From NCBI GenBank assembly GCA_017303505.1, contig JAFLCP010000007.1, positions 22,748-86,747 of the forward strand: 64,000 nucleotides of DNA, given 5' to 3'. The stretch's first letter is position 1. Each line of letters begins with the position of its first letter. The notes under the pieces were generated by a model. It saw nothing but the letters and a program-made list of their open reading frames with translations. It was not told the origin of the DNA and ran no database searches. A program made the translations under genes and the position numbers. Shown one piece after another: positions 1-9,314 of the stretch. The stretch is from Planctomycetota bacterium. GTDB lineage: Bacteria; Planctomycetota; Planctomycetia; Pirellulales; Pirellulaceae.

Positions 1-2
1 TT

Positions 3-2099
3 CGCCGACTTGAAGAGCGATTGAAGGATGAGCCTAAGGTTCGAGTTATCGATACAAGTCGCTTGATGATGCTTCGCGAGCAGTTGGAGCGGGTTGAGCA
101 AAGGCTGCGACAGTGGGATCACATCGATGGTTTGCGGGCCGAGTTGCGAGAATTGGATCGTCGCATCGCCGACCTGCGAATGGTCGAGTATCGGCAACCT
201 GTGGTGGCAGAGAGTGGTTTACACTCCGCAGCGAATGTGTGGCATGAGAAGCTTACTGCAGTTCCCGGGCACGCGATTCACGGACGTCCACTTCCGACAT
301 GGGCGTGCGATCAGGATTGGAATCACTACTATTCTCGATCTATTTCACCGGGTTATTTGGACGCAGTGAGGCCTTTGGATGCCGCGTCGGGCCGATCGGT
401 TGAGGAGTATCGCATTGCTACGTTAGCGATTCGGTTAGCGATTGTTGAAGCGATGATGGGACGAGGCCATGTGGCCCCATTGTTGATCGACGATTGCTGG
501 AACGAACTCTCTGTTGCGACCTCGAAGCAGCTGATGAGCGTGTTGGCGGAAGTGGCACGACGTGGTATGCAAGTTGTCGTATTGACTGCGGATCCTCGAG
601 TTAGCACGTTAGCGCGGGCACATCAGGCTTGGATTTGTCACGTTCGGCCATTGGTTGAACGTGCACCGGAACCTATGCCTGTTGTCGAGAGCGTGATTGT
701 TCCTGCACCTGCGAAAACATTAGATGCTGCGGAAGTGAATCGACGGCTTCATGCTATTGCCGATGAACTTTATGCACAGCAAGAGCCTACGGTTGTGCCA
801 CTGCGGTTGGCTGAGCCGCCTGAGCCTGTGGTGGTGAAGAAACCGAAAGTAAAGACATATTATGTTGATGGGCGAGGTCCCTTTTATTTGTCGCGAAGCA
901 GTCGAATCGAAGATGCTCCGTCGATGGACGAAGCGATGGCAACTCGTTTACGGCGGGTTGGCATTCAGTCGATAGGTAATCTGTTGGATGCAAATCCGGA
1001 GAAGGTTTCGCTGAAACTCGAGGATACTTCGGATGATGATTATTATCGCCAGAACGGTTTGAAGAATCACGCCAGAGGGAAGTCAAGTCGGTATGTTTCA
1101 CCGAAGCGAGTCGCGCGCTGGCAAGCAGAATCGCGGTTGGTGTGTGAGGTGCCGAATGTACGAGCATTCGATTCGCGAGTGATGGTTGGTTGTGGAATCA
1201 AGACACCGCGACGCTTAGGAAAGTTAACACCACGAAAGCTAGCCAAGCGAGTTGAGCGATTCTTGCAAACCGAGCGCGGTCGGCAGGTGCTTCGTAGCGG
1301 AAATGGTTACGAAGTGGCACGCATCACCAGTTGGATCGTGGAAGCGAATCGTGAGCGTAATCCAGCGGTTTCGGCAGACGATCGTGATCGATCTCCCAGA
1401 TCGGAGCGGAGGAAGAGTGGGCGTGCTGAACGCGATCGCTCGCGATTGGAAAGAGATTCTAAGAATTCGATGTCCGCTGCAGAGCGTCGTTTGCAGCAGA
1501 AGATGCGCGAACGCCTGCGTGCGGAGAGGCCGGAACGAGAAGTAGAGCCAGTTGTGGCGGAGGAGCCAGTGGCGGTGAAGCGAAAACGCGAGGTCCGTCG
1601 TGTCGTAACTTCCAAGCCCGTTGCGGCAACTGAGACAGTGACAAAGCAGTCCACCAAAGTGCTCAAGTTCTTCTTGAGTCAGGATCGACCTGTGGTGGAT
1701 GCTCCAAGCATTGGGCCGAAGGTTGCGCAGCGAATGAATAACTGTGGCATTTTCACGGTTCGTGATTTCCTGCAAGCGGACCCAGAGTCGTTGGCATCTC
1801 GTTTAGGTGAGTCACGTGTAAGCGGGGAAGTTATTCGTCAATGGCAGCAACAATCGCAATTGGTATGCCGTGTTCCCGATATGCGCGGCCATGATGCCCA
1901 ATTGTTGGTAGCTGCCGGGATTAGTTCGCCTGAGCGTTTAGCGAAATCAAATCCAGTTAAGTTGTATGAGGAAATCCGTACGTTAGCGGAGAGCACTCAA
2001 GGCAAGCGCATGTTGCGAGGCGCGACTGGTCCAGATTTGGACGAAGTGAGAAGCTGGGTCGAGTCCGCTGGTCTCTGCCGCCCCCTCGCCGCAGCCTAA
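3..2099 (+). CDS. SMC-like ATPase remnant with two DUF4332 domains (5' partial)
   Basis: The reading frame is open from the first bases of the window, so the N-terminus lies outside; the first possible internal start is a TTG at 21. The visible part begins with a short coiled coil (about residues 10-60). A segment near residues 130-210 resembles the C-terminal half of an SMC/RecN-type ATPase: a signature-like helix is followed by a hydrophobic strand ending in LLIDDCWNEL, a Walker B/D-loop look-alike. After this come two copies of a DUF4332-like helix-hairpin-helix domain (about 300-450 and 560-690), each with the pattern 'APS(I/M)...A.RL...GI.(S/T)..(N/D)L', separated by a highly charged Arg/Lys/Glu linker. 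Proteins joining a DNA-repair-type ATPase to DUF4332 are typical of planctomycetes. A role in DNA binding or chromosome organisation is inferred from the domains only. Confidence 0.8.
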   Translation, partial: RRLEERLKDEPKVRVIDTSRLMMLREQLERVEQRLRQWDHIDGLRAELRELDRRIADLRMVEYRQPVVAESGLHSAANVWHEKLTAVPGHAIHGRPLPTWACDQDWNHYYSRSISPGYLDAVRPLDAASGRSVEEYRIATLAIRLAIVEAMMGRGHVAPLLIDDCWNELSVATSKQLMSVLAEVARRGMQVVVLTADPRVSTLARAHQAWICHVRPLVERAPEPMPVVESVIVPAPAKTLDAAEVNRRLHAIADELYAQQEPTVVPLRLAEPPEPVVVKKPKVKTYYVDGRGPFYLSRSSRIEDAPSMDEAMATRLRRVGIQSIGNLLDANPEKVSLKLEDTSDDDYYRQNGLKNHARGKSSRYVSPKRVARWQAESRLVCEVPNVRAFDSRVMVGCGIKTPRRLGKLTPRKLAKRVERFLQTERGRQVLRSGNGYEVARITSWIVEANRERNPAVSADDRDRSPRSERRKSGRAERDRSRLERDSKNSMSAAERRLQQKMRERLRAERPEREVEPVVAEEPVAVKRKREVRRVVTSKPVAATETVTKQSTKVLKFFLSQDRPVVDAPSIGPKVAQRMNNCGIFTVRDFLQADPESLASRLGESRVSGEVIRQWQQQSQLVCRVPDMRGHDAQLLVAAGISSPERLAKSNPVKLYEEIRTLAESTQGKRMLRGATGPDLDEVRSWVESAGLCRPLAAA

Positions 2100-2111
2100 C
2101 CCTCCCCAATC

Positions 2112-2270
2112 GGTGCCTGGTACCCTTTCCATATGGTGCCAGGCACTTCAATTGGATGCCTCAATTGGATGCCTGGCACCTTGTTTTTCCGGCACCTTGT
2201 TTTTCAAACTCCGCCCTTCTTGGTGCCAGGCACCAGCAAATAGGCACCAGCAAATTATGGTGCCAGGCAC
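2112..2270. repeat. REP-like palindrome cluster, 3' side of the transposase
   Basis: At least four copies of the palindromic core GGTGCCAGGCAC or its complement lie here (about 2135, 2170, 2221 and 2257), with degenerate copies (GGTGCCTGGTACC at 2112) and broken half-sites (GGCACC). The best copy, TGGTGCCAGGCACCA, is a 15-base perfect palindrome around its central base. The cluster fills the space between the DUF4332 gene and the REP-associated transposase gene, and the same core recurs on the other side of that gene. Confidence 0.85.
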
Positions 2271-2510
2271 TTGGTTCTTGGTTTTGGTTCGAGGAAGTGA
2301 GCCGGACGTCCACGAAGACAAACAATTGACTTTGAGAGAAAGAACTCAAGTCGTCTAAAAACGAAGAGGCTCAATGGGCTTGCTGCAGCCCCATTCAAAG
2401 CGAACGACAATGAGACTTGCAACTCCAAACTGCAGTCAAACCGTATAGAACCAGAAAACGTCTCGGGCTTGTTTCAACGAGGCTACTGGTCCAAGAAACT
2501 GGTGGTGCGG

Positions 2511-3605
2511 TTAGGCACTAGATGATGCCGGCGATTTATCCGGCTCAGTTAATAGTCCTTTTTTTTCTGCGGGGCAGCGAAGCTTATGGCCTCCTAACTC
2601 TGCAGCTTTCTTGGCCAAGCTGTCTTTGTTGCCCACAAAGCTCCTGAAAAGCGTGTCATACGCGGTGATGAGCTCTAAAGCATTTTCCCAAGAGATTTTC
2701 AAACGCTCGAAAATGGGCGGAATTTCAGGCGGAATGAATCCCTTTTTGTCTTCGCGAATGATCCTTCCGACTATATCGATCGATAGAAGATACTCTTGTA
2801 GCGAAATTCCCAAGAAGCCAAAGTCGCTCGCACGAGTCGGTAGGACACTAGTCCGTTGCCGCGTAGTTTCATCGTTTGAGATTTCAAGCGGCGATATGAA
2901 TGCGTCCGGTCGCTTTTCTGCAGGGACTTGAGGGGTCGCCTCCTGCATTTCAGCAGCCTTAATTTGGCAGTAAACGGAGGTGTATTCGCTCGTTTCCGGG
3001 GTTTGGCATGCGTTTGCTCGGATAGGATTTAGGTCCACATACATCGCTCCGACAAAAGTAGATAGATTATCCAATAGCACTTTCACTTTGTATCGATCTT
3101 CCCAAAAGTGTCCTTTCTTTTGGTCGACTAGATTGAACAGTTTTGCACAGTAGCCATTAAGTGCCCACATGAAATAGCTGACACTAGAGAGACGCGAACG
3201 CAATTCGGCGATTCGCTTTTTGTTCTCGGCAAGCTTCTTGATGTCGGCTTCGGTAGGTCCTTCTGGGGTCTTGTTTCTGAAGTCTGCAAGAGCTTGGCAA
3301 AAGCCAGGGCATATCACTAGCCATCGTCTTGCCACTTCTTCGTCATCCATTTCAGCAACTAATGAGGGTCTATTGCGCAAAATCACATGAAAATGATTCT
3401 CAAGTATTGAGAAACGCAGCACATCAATGGCAAATGCGGATGCCAGTTTCCTCAGTCGGAAAAGGATCACATCTCGCCGTCGATGATACTTACACTTTGT
3501 GCTCAACTTGTCGTTCATAAAGAAATCTTGGCGAACGCAGCGCTGTGTGATGTGGAGGATGTTCTCTACAGCTGGGTTCGCAATCTGAGTCCGTTTTCTT
3601 CGCAT
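2511..3605 (-). CDS. REP-associated tyrosine transposase (Y1/HUH family, RAYT)
   Basis: The 364-residue protein shows the HUH metal-binding motif of Y1 transposases as HFH (residues 71-73, in SILENHFHVILRNRP). It also has the family's C-terminal signature, GHFWEDRYKVKVLLD followed by YVDLNPIRAN. The family makes single-strand cuts at REP hairpins and is thought to spread REP sequences. The start is ATG at 3605. The gene is flanked on both sides by clusters of GTGCCAGGCAC palindromes, which fits an active or recently active RAYT/REP pair. It has no terminal inverted repeats of a classical insertion sequence. The C-terminal 130 residues are less recognisable and may be lineage specific. The family call is strong; current activity is unknown. 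Confidence 0.85.
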   Translation of the reverse strand: MRRKRTQIANPAVENILHITQRCVRQDFFMNDKLSTKCKYHRRRDVILFRLRKLASAFAIDVLRFSILENHFHVILRNRPSLVAEMDDEEVARRWLVICPGFCQALADFRNKTPEGPTEADIKKLAENKKRIAELRSRLSSVSYFMWALNGYCAKLFNLVDQKKGHFWEDRYKVKVLLDNLSTFVGAMYVDLNPIRANACQTPETSEYTSVYCQIKAAEMQEATPQVPAEKRPDAFISPLEISNDETTRQRTSVLPTRASDFGFLGISLQEYLLSIDIVGRIIREDKKGFIPPEIPPIFERLKISWENALELITAYDTLFRSFVGNKDSLAKKAAELGGHKLRCPAEKKGLLTEPDKSPASSSA

Positions 3606-3775
3606 GGCTTACTCCTTTTGGTTCGCTGTATTGTTAGTGGACATCCGGATAAGTTCAAGAGTGCGCCGAAAAAATGTTCATTAAAATTGTTCTGAATACT
3701 AGCATTTTTTAATTCTAAGGATTTTTTGTTCACTTTATTGGCTCAATGCTTGCAAAGTTTGGTTTTGGCAGTAGA

Positions 3776-3849
3776 TGGTGCCAGTCATGCGACGAGTCGC
3801 GACACTAGACAAGGTGCCAGGCACTCAGTCCATTTGGTGCCAGGCACCA
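3776..3849. repeat. REP-like palindrome cluster, 5' side of the transposase
   Basis: Two full cores are present, GGTGCCAGGCAC at 3813 and TTGGTGCCAGGCACCA at 3834, plus a degenerate start GGTGCCAGTCATG at 3776. They match the cluster on the other side of the transposase gene. Confidence 0.8.
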
Positions 3850-4008
3850 TGTTGGAGGCGGGGAAATTCAAGAGGTAATGGTTACGGACACCCCATTTAC
3901 TGCGTACTATGGAAGGGATGCCGATTGATTGGGCGGTTTCAACGAATCGATCGCCTTACCTTTCGTTTCATTGCAAATGCTGACAAATGTGGAATCGCCA
4001 TCCAAACC

Positions 4009-4848
4009 ATGTCAAACTTTCAAGCCTACATAATGCAAGCGAATCAACCTGGAAGAGTTTTCGGGCTCCCTCCTTGGTTCGCCATTTCGCTTTGTCTATG
4101 GGCCTGCGCCTATACGACCAACACTTGCTGCTACGGACAAGACAGCGAAGTTGCACCGTTTGCCGAAATGCCAGAACTCAATGGAACTCCCCCTGTCCCC
4201 ACACTCTCCCCTACGCGTGTTCCAGCCTTTCGCGACCTTTTTGACGGCAAATCACTCGATGGCTGGACCCAGCGCGGCGGGCAAGCAGAGTTTCGCGTCG
4301 AAGATGGTGCTATTGTGGGCAAAACGCGCATCGCGACTCCCAATAGCTTTCTCTGTACCACCCAAGAGTTTGCTGACTTTGAACTTGAGTTGGAATTCAA
4401 GCTAGAAAACGACCGCCTGAATAGCGGTATACAAATACGCAGTTCTAGCAAGCCAGAGTATAAAAATGGACGTGTACACGGCTATCAAATCGAAATTGAC
4501 CCCACCGCCCGAGCTTGGACCGGTGGCATCTATGACGAAGGGCGGAGGGGCTGGTTGTTTACGCTCAAGAATCGACCAGAAGCTCAAGCCGCCTTCCGAT
4601 TGGGCCAATGGAATAGAATGCGGGTTGTCGCCGAAGCGAATCGGATTAAAACATGGATCAACGAAGTTCCGGTTGCCGATTTGATGGATGATTTATCCTC
4701 TCGCGGTTTCATTGCCCTGCAAATTCATGCCAGTAACGAAGTGATGCCCATGGAAATCCGCTGGCGAACTATTCGGCTCAAGGAACTTAATCCCTCTGAA
4801 CCGGCAGCGGATTCGCGTGTCGAAACTCAAAACGACTCGTCAAACTAA
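4009..4848 (+). CDS. Secreted DUF1080 (3-keto-disaccharide hydrolase-like) protein
   Basis: The N-terminus carries a signal peptide with a hydrophobic core PPWFAISLCLWACAY and a likely cleavage after the cysteine-rich stretch ending in YGQ. A single DUF1080 domain follows (about residues 75-265), opening with FRDLFDGKSLDGWTQ and containing the typical GDF-like and NSGI.IRS strands of this concanavalin-like fold. DUF1080 proteins are very numerous in planctomycetes and some hydrolyse 3-keto glycosides. The frame is open from 3775, but that leader overlaps REP sequence and has no signal-peptide features. ATG 4009 is chosen, and ATG 4033 is equally possible. No clear Shine-Dalgarno sequence precedes either. 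The substrate cannot be read from the sequence. Confidence 0.85.
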   Translation: MSNFQAYIMQANQPGRVFGLPPWFAISLCLWACAYTTNTCCYGQDSEVAPFAEMPELNGTPPVPTLSPTRVPAFRDLFDGKSLDGWTQRGGQAEFRVEDGAIVGKTRIATPNSFLCTTQEFADFELELEFKLENDRLNSGIQIRSSSKPEYKNGRVHGYQIEIDPTARAWTGGIYDEGRRGWLFTLKNRPEAQAAFRLGQWNRMRVVAEANRIKTWINEVPVADLMDDLSSRGFIALQIHASNEVMPMEIRWRTIRLKELNPSEPAADSRVETQNDSSN

Positions 4849-4924
4849 CACCCCAAATAAACATAAAGACACTCTCGGTGAATAATAGAACCCTTCAACT
4901 CCTCGCGATAATCGATGGTGATGC

Positions 4925-5506
4925 ATGATCCTGGTGATCGATAACTACGATTCGTTCACCTACAACCTCGTGCAACGACTCGGTGAATTGGACGCAAGTT
5001 TGGATGTAAATGTCGTCCGGAATGATCAACTTTCCGTGGCGAATATCCGGGAAATGAAACCCGATCGACTGATTATTTCTCCGGGCCCATGCACGCCTTC
5101 CGAAGCGGGGATCAGCGTTGAAATCGTGGAAAAATTGACGGGCGAAATTCCCATACTCGGCGTTTGTTTGGGCCATCAGTCCATCGGTCAGGCTCTCGGC
5201 GGCACTATCGTACGCGCCCCTGAACTAATGCATGGAAAAACGGACAAGATCCACCACGATAACAAAGGTTTTTTCGCGGGCTTGCCGAATCCGTTTGTAG
5301 CGACCCGTTACCACAGCCTCGTTATCGATCCACCTACTTTGCCCGAATGCCTCGAAATGACGGCTTGGACCACGGATTCTCTGGGAAATCAGATTATTAT
5401 GGGAGTGCGTCACAAGTTCGCGAAACTCGAAGGCTGGCAATTCCACCCTGAGAGTTTCCTCACGGAACCCGGCCCTGAATTACTGAAGCGATTTCTACAC
5501 TGGTAA
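4925..5506 (+). CDS. trpG/pabA: Anthranilate/aminodeoxychorismate synthase glutamine amidotransferase subunit
   Basis: This 193-residue class I glutamine amidotransferase supplies ammonia to TrpE or PabB for tryptophan or folate synthesis. The nucleophile Cys81 lies in GVCLGHQ, and His174/Glu176 in FHPES complete the triad. The N-terminal MILVIDNYDSFTYNL is the TrpG/PabA hallmark. Length and motifs are full. The aroDE fusion gene follows 22 bases downstream on the same strand, so the two probably form an operon that links chorismate formation with its use. The partner synthase subunit is not in the window, so trpG and pabA cannot be told apart. Confidence 0.93.
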   Translation: MILVIDNYDSFTYNLVQRLGELDASLDVNVVRNDQLSVANIREMKPDRLIISPGPCTPSEAGISVEIVEKLTGEIPILGVCLGHQSIGQALGGTIVRAPELMHGKTDKIHHDNKGFFAGLPNPFVATRYHSLVIDPPTLPECLEMTAWTTDSLGNQIIMGVRHKFAKLEGWQFHPESFLTEPGPELLKRFLHW

Positions 5507-5528
5507 ACATCCTGAGAGTCACAAAGCA

Positions 5529-7064
5529 ATGATCTGCGTCAGTATCGGTCGCACTCGACACAAACACATCATCGCCGAACATGCTCGCTTGGCTGAACTG
5601 GGCGCCAAACTCGTCGAACTGCGTGTTGATTACATTGGTCGTTCCATCGACTTTGGACGATTACTGAAAGACCGTCCCACACCCGTCGTCGTAACATGCC
5701 GACGTAAAGAGGATGGTGGCCGCTGGGCAAAGTCTGAAGACGAACGCCAGAAAATTCTGCGGACCGCTATCGTATCGGGCGCCGAATACGTCGACTTGGA
5801 AGAAGATATCGCAGCTTCCATTCCACGCTACGGAAAAACCAAACGTATCGTGAGCTTACACGATTTCGAAAAGACCCCCGCAGATCTCGAAGATATCGCT
5901 GCTCGCTTGGCCTCCAAAGATGCTGACATCGTCAAAATAGCGACCATGGCTAACTCCTTTGCAGACACCATTCGAATGTTGCGCTTAGTCGAAAAGGCTA
6001 AAGTTCCCACCATCGGAATTTGCATGGGCGAAGCAGGCGTTCTCACCAGAATTCTAGCTTGTCGCTACGGTTCGCCTTTCACATTCGCAACCACCAGCGC
6101 AAATCGAAAAGTTGCCCCAGGCCAACTCACTTTCGAACAAATGAAGCATCTCTACCGCGTCGAAGAGATCACCGAAAAAACAAAACTTTACGCGGTTATC
6201 GCAGATCCAGTAGGCCACTCTCTAAGCCCTCTCATCCACAACGCTGCTTTTGAACACGATCGATTGCCGTATCGCTATCTTGCACTTAACATCCCGAAGG
6301 ATGATCTCGCCATCTTCATGCAGTGGTGCAAACAAAACGAATCGTTCGGCGGCCTTAGTGTGACAATTCCTCACAAAGAAGCGATCGTGAAGTTGTTGCA
6401 CCAAGTTGAAGCAGCTGCCTCCAGTATCGGAGCAGTTAACACTGTCATTTTTGATCGAGGCGAAGCGTTGGGCTACAACACCGACTACCGAGCCGCCATG
6501 GATTGTGTCGAACAGGCAATGGAAAAACGTTGGGGACCCGACGAAAAATTGCAAGGTCGTTCCGCATTGCTTCTCGGAGCTGGAGGCGTTTCAAGAGCCA
6601 TCGCTCATGGACTCCGCCAACGTGGCGCTTTGGTTACCATCGCTAGCCGCAGCGTAGAACGCTCAGAAGCTTTAGCAAAAGATGTCGGCGGAAGAGCGAT
6701 CCCATGGGAACGCCGTTATGAGTCGCGACCAGGACTCATCATCAATGGCACCCCCATCGGAATGCATCCCAACATTGATGAATCTCCCTACGATCGAAAA
6801 TATCTCGATGAACGTACTATCATATTCGATACCGTCTACAATCCCGAGCAGACCTTGCTGCTGAAAAACGCGCGAGAAGTAGGCTGCACCGCAGTATCAG
6901 GTGTCGCTATGTTTCTCCGCCAAGCGGGTTATCAATATAAGTTGTTCACCGGAAACAACCCTCCAGTGGACGCGATGCGAAAAGCGCTCAAGAAAGCAAC
7001 TTCGCCCATCAACTATGAAGTGGATGTTGATGACGAAAACGAGGACGATCTTCTCGACGACTAA
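5529..7064 (+). CDS. aroDE: Bifunctional 3-dehydroquinate dehydratase / shikimate dehydrogenase
   Basis: Two shikimate-pathway enzymes are fused. Residues 1-215 are a type I 3-dehydroquinate dehydratase with catalytic His111 (SLHDF) and Schiff-base Lys136 (DIVKIATMA). Residues 219-490 are an NADP-dependent shikimate dehydrogenase with SLSP (231-234), catalytic Lys283 in SVTIPHK, Asp319 in GYNTD and the nucleotide loop LGAGGVSRA. This order is that of plant and some bacterial AroDE fusions. The C-terminus adds a short, very acidic tail ([13 protein letters not shown]). The gene follows trpG/pabA by 22 bases. Its stop codon overlaps, tail to tail by four bases, the helicase gene on the other strand, leaving no room for a terminator between them. 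Confidence 0.95.
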   Translation: MICVSIGRTRHKHIIAEHARLAELGAKLVELRVDYIGRSIDFGRLLKDRPTPVVVTCRRKEDGGRWAKSEDERQKILRTAIVSGAEYVDLEEDIAASIPRYGKTKRIVSLHDFEKTPADLEDIAARLASKDADIVKIATMANSFADTIRMLRLVEKAKVPTIGICMGEAGVLTRILACRYGSPFTFATTSANRKVAPGQLTFEQMKHLYRVEEITEKTKLYAVIADPVGHSLSPLIHNAAFEHDRLPYRYLALNIPKDDLAIFMQWCKQNESFGGLSVTIPHKEAIVKLLHQVEAAASSIGAVNTVIFDRGEALGYNTDYRAAMDCVEQAMEKRWGPDEKLQGRSALLLGAGGVSRAIAHGLRQRGALVTIASRSVERSEALAKDVGGRAIPWERRYESRPGLIINGTPIGMHPNIDESPYDRKYLDERTIIFDTVYNPEQTLLLKNAREVGCTAVSGVAMFLRQAGYQYKLFTGNNPPVDAMRKALKKATSPINYEVDVDDENEDDLLDD

Positions 7065-9109
7065 ACATCACCGGCTGCAGATCGAGCCGCTATTTGTTTG
7101 AGCAACACAGGACCATTCAGGCGATCGACAAGACATTCCGGCAATGAATCCAGAAAAATCTTGCCGTATGGCTTAGACATCATTCGCGGATCGAGTATCA
7201 CGACTGATCCGTAGTCCGTTGCCGTACGGATCAGTCTCCCAAATCCTTGTCTTAACTTGATCACCGCTTCTGGCAATTGATAATCGCGAAACGGATTACC
7301 GCCCGCATTTCGTATCGCCTCCAACCGTGCCTCCAATAGCGGCTGGTCCGGAACGCTGAAAGGAAGCTTCGTAATAATCACATTGGTCAGCGTATCACCT
7401 GGCACGTCGACCCCCGCCCAAAAACTATCGGTCCCGAATACTGCTCCACGCGGATTTGCCTTAAACAACTCGATCAGTTTCGAACGCGGTGTTCCATCAG
7501 CTTGACTGTATATCGACAAGTTGTGTTTTGCCATCCACGGCGCTACTGCTTGCGAAACTTGCTTCAACAATTGATAACTCGTGAACAATACAAAAGCATG
7601 CCCATCGGACTGAGCCAAGAAATGTTGCACCAGCGCAGGCAATGCGGCTTCGAACTCGCGTTTCTGTGCGGATGGGTCAGGCAAGTTCTCCAATAGAACC
7701 AAACGAGCTTGTTGTGAGTAGTTAAATGGACTTCCCAGTTTGATTGTACTTGGTCCGGTAAGCCCAACGCGCGACTGAAAAAACTCGAAGCCCCCTTCCC
7801 TGCCAACCGAGATGGTTGCACTGGTAAGTATCACACTGGGGACTTGATTAAACAACATTTCGCGCAATTGCGGCCCAACGTCAATCGGTGACGCTCGCAT
7901 GATCATTCGCGAGTGACCACGTCTCGAAAACTGTTGTTCAAGCCAATAAACATTGTCTGAGAGACGTTGCTCCATCCACGTAGTGATCGATCCAGCCACC
8001 GTATCCAAACGCGTTTGTGCAGAAATCAAATCTTGGCGGATCGACTCATCCTTATGGTCCGCGCCATAGCGTTTTAATTGTCCTGCGAGCTCTTGCAGAA
8101 GCGGGCTGAGTTGGTTTTCGACAATCTTTGGCGCATGCACCCGTCCATTACCATTAGGTCGGTCCTCGAGCCAATGTTGCAGTTCAAAACTGAATTGTTC
8201 CAATGCGTCGCAACAGCGAATATGCAATTTGGCGACTTGCACTAAATCCAAGGCCTTTAACAAACCTTTGTCCGTCGAAGGATTATAAATCTTCCTCAAT
8301 ATGTAATCGATTTGGCTCGTTGTAACCTGCAGTCCCAGGTGATCGCTCGCCACAGCTTCTAACGTATGGCATTCATCAAATACGACCGCGTCATAGTTTG
8401 GCAATAAACTCACACCTGAGGCTCGCAACGCGAGATCGCTAAAAAAGAGAGCATGATTCACCACGAGTATCTGTGCATTTTGAACTCGCCTTCGAGCCAT
8501 ATAGTAGAAACACTTTTCATGCATTGGACATCGGCGTCCCATGCAATTGCCACTATCGCTCGCCACTTCATCCCAGACATGAGCAGAGGGACGAGTTGGC
8601 AGTTCGCTTAAGCTGCCATCGTGAGTTTCCGCAGCCCACCGTCGGATCATTTGCAATTGTTGCAATTCTTCTTCGCTGCCGAAGAGCGCTGTCGCACGCC
8701 CCGATGCTTGTTGCAACCTACGGAGACTGATGTAATTTCCTCGCCCCTTGACTAACACCGAGCTAAACTCTCTCGGAATTACCGCATTGAGCAAAGGTAA
8801 GTCCTTATGGACGAGTTGCTCCTGTAGACTGATCGTATGAGTGCTAATGACCACTCTGCGGTTGCGTTTCTTCACCGATCCATCGTCCAGAATATCTGCG
8901 CTCTCCCCACTGGTTGCAAATAAGATCGCCGGTACTAGATACGCAAAACTCTTACCAACTCCCGTGCCTGCTTCTGCCAAAAGATGTTTGCTGGAATCGA
9001 GAGCAACGGAGACCGCGTCCGCCATTTGCAATTGCTCTTCTCGCGTTTCGTATCGTGGTAGTCGCCTGGAAATCGAGCCACCAGGGCCGAGAATGTCGTG
9101 AATATTCAT
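7061..9109 (-). CDS. dinG: DinG/YoaA-type ATP-dependent DNA helicase
   Basis: This superfamily 2, XPD-related helicase has Walker [11 protein letters not shown] near the N-terminus, a DECH box in [14 protein letters not shown] and C-terminal helicase motifs ending in QGFGRLIRT. The iron-sulphur region keeps three cysteines ([12 protein letters not shown]), but the position that usually holds the first ligand is serine (KGRGNYIS). Cluster binding is therefore uncertain. Members act on stalled forks, R-loops or damage-associated structures. The start is taken as ATG 9109; a TTG at 9130 would add seven residues. Its end overlaps aroDE tail to tail by four bases. Confidence 0.9.
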   Translation of the reverse strand: MNIHDILGPGGSISRRLPRYETREEQLQMADAVSVALDSSKHLLAEAGTGVGKSFAYLVPAILFATSGESADILDDGSVKKRNRRVVISTHTISLQEQLVHKDLPLLNAVIPREFSSVLVKGRGNYISLRRLQQASGRATALFGSEEELQQLQMIRRWAAETHDGSLSELPTRPSAHVWDEVASDSGNCMGRRCPMHEKCFYYMARRRVQNAQILVVNHALFFSDLALRASGVSLLPNYDAVVFDECHTLEAVASDHLGLQVTTSQIDYILRKIYNPSTDKGLLKALDLVQVAKLHIRCCDALEQFSFELQHWLEDRPNGNGRVHAPKIVENQLSPLLQELAGQLKRYGADHKDESIRQDLISAQTRLDTVAGSITTWMEQRLSDNVYWLEQQFSRRGHSRMIMRASPIDVGPQLREMLFNQVPSVILTSATISVGREGGFEFFQSRVGLTGPSTIKLGSPFNYSQQARLVLLENLPDPSAQKREFEAALPALVQHFLAQSDGHAFVLFTSYQLLKQVSQAVAPWMAKHNLSIYSQADGTPRSKLIELFKANPRGAVFGTDSFWAGVDVPGDTLTNVIITKLPFSVPDQPLLEARLEAIRNAGGNPFRDYQLPEAVIKLRQGFGRLIRTATDYGSVVILDPRMMSKPYGKIFLDSLPECLVDRLNGPVLLKQIAARSAAGDV

Positions 9110-9314
9110 GACGTGTTGGCTCTGGTTCAAACGGGTTACGAATGGATCGGACTACTTTGGGCAATTTCTGAACTAAGCTGCGTTTCGTGAACCAAGTTGC
9201 GTTCACCCCAGTGTGTTACACAGCCTAGATCTTACGCGGGCTCGAAGTATATCACGTTTCCAGACTTACTCCGAGGCCAGGCGACGATGAACCGACACAT
9301 GCCGGCTGGAAACT

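Noticed and set aside
1239..1775. Minus-strand frame of 178 residues opposite the DUF4332 gene
   Set aside because: Shadow of the coding frame on the plus strand, with no start signal or domain.
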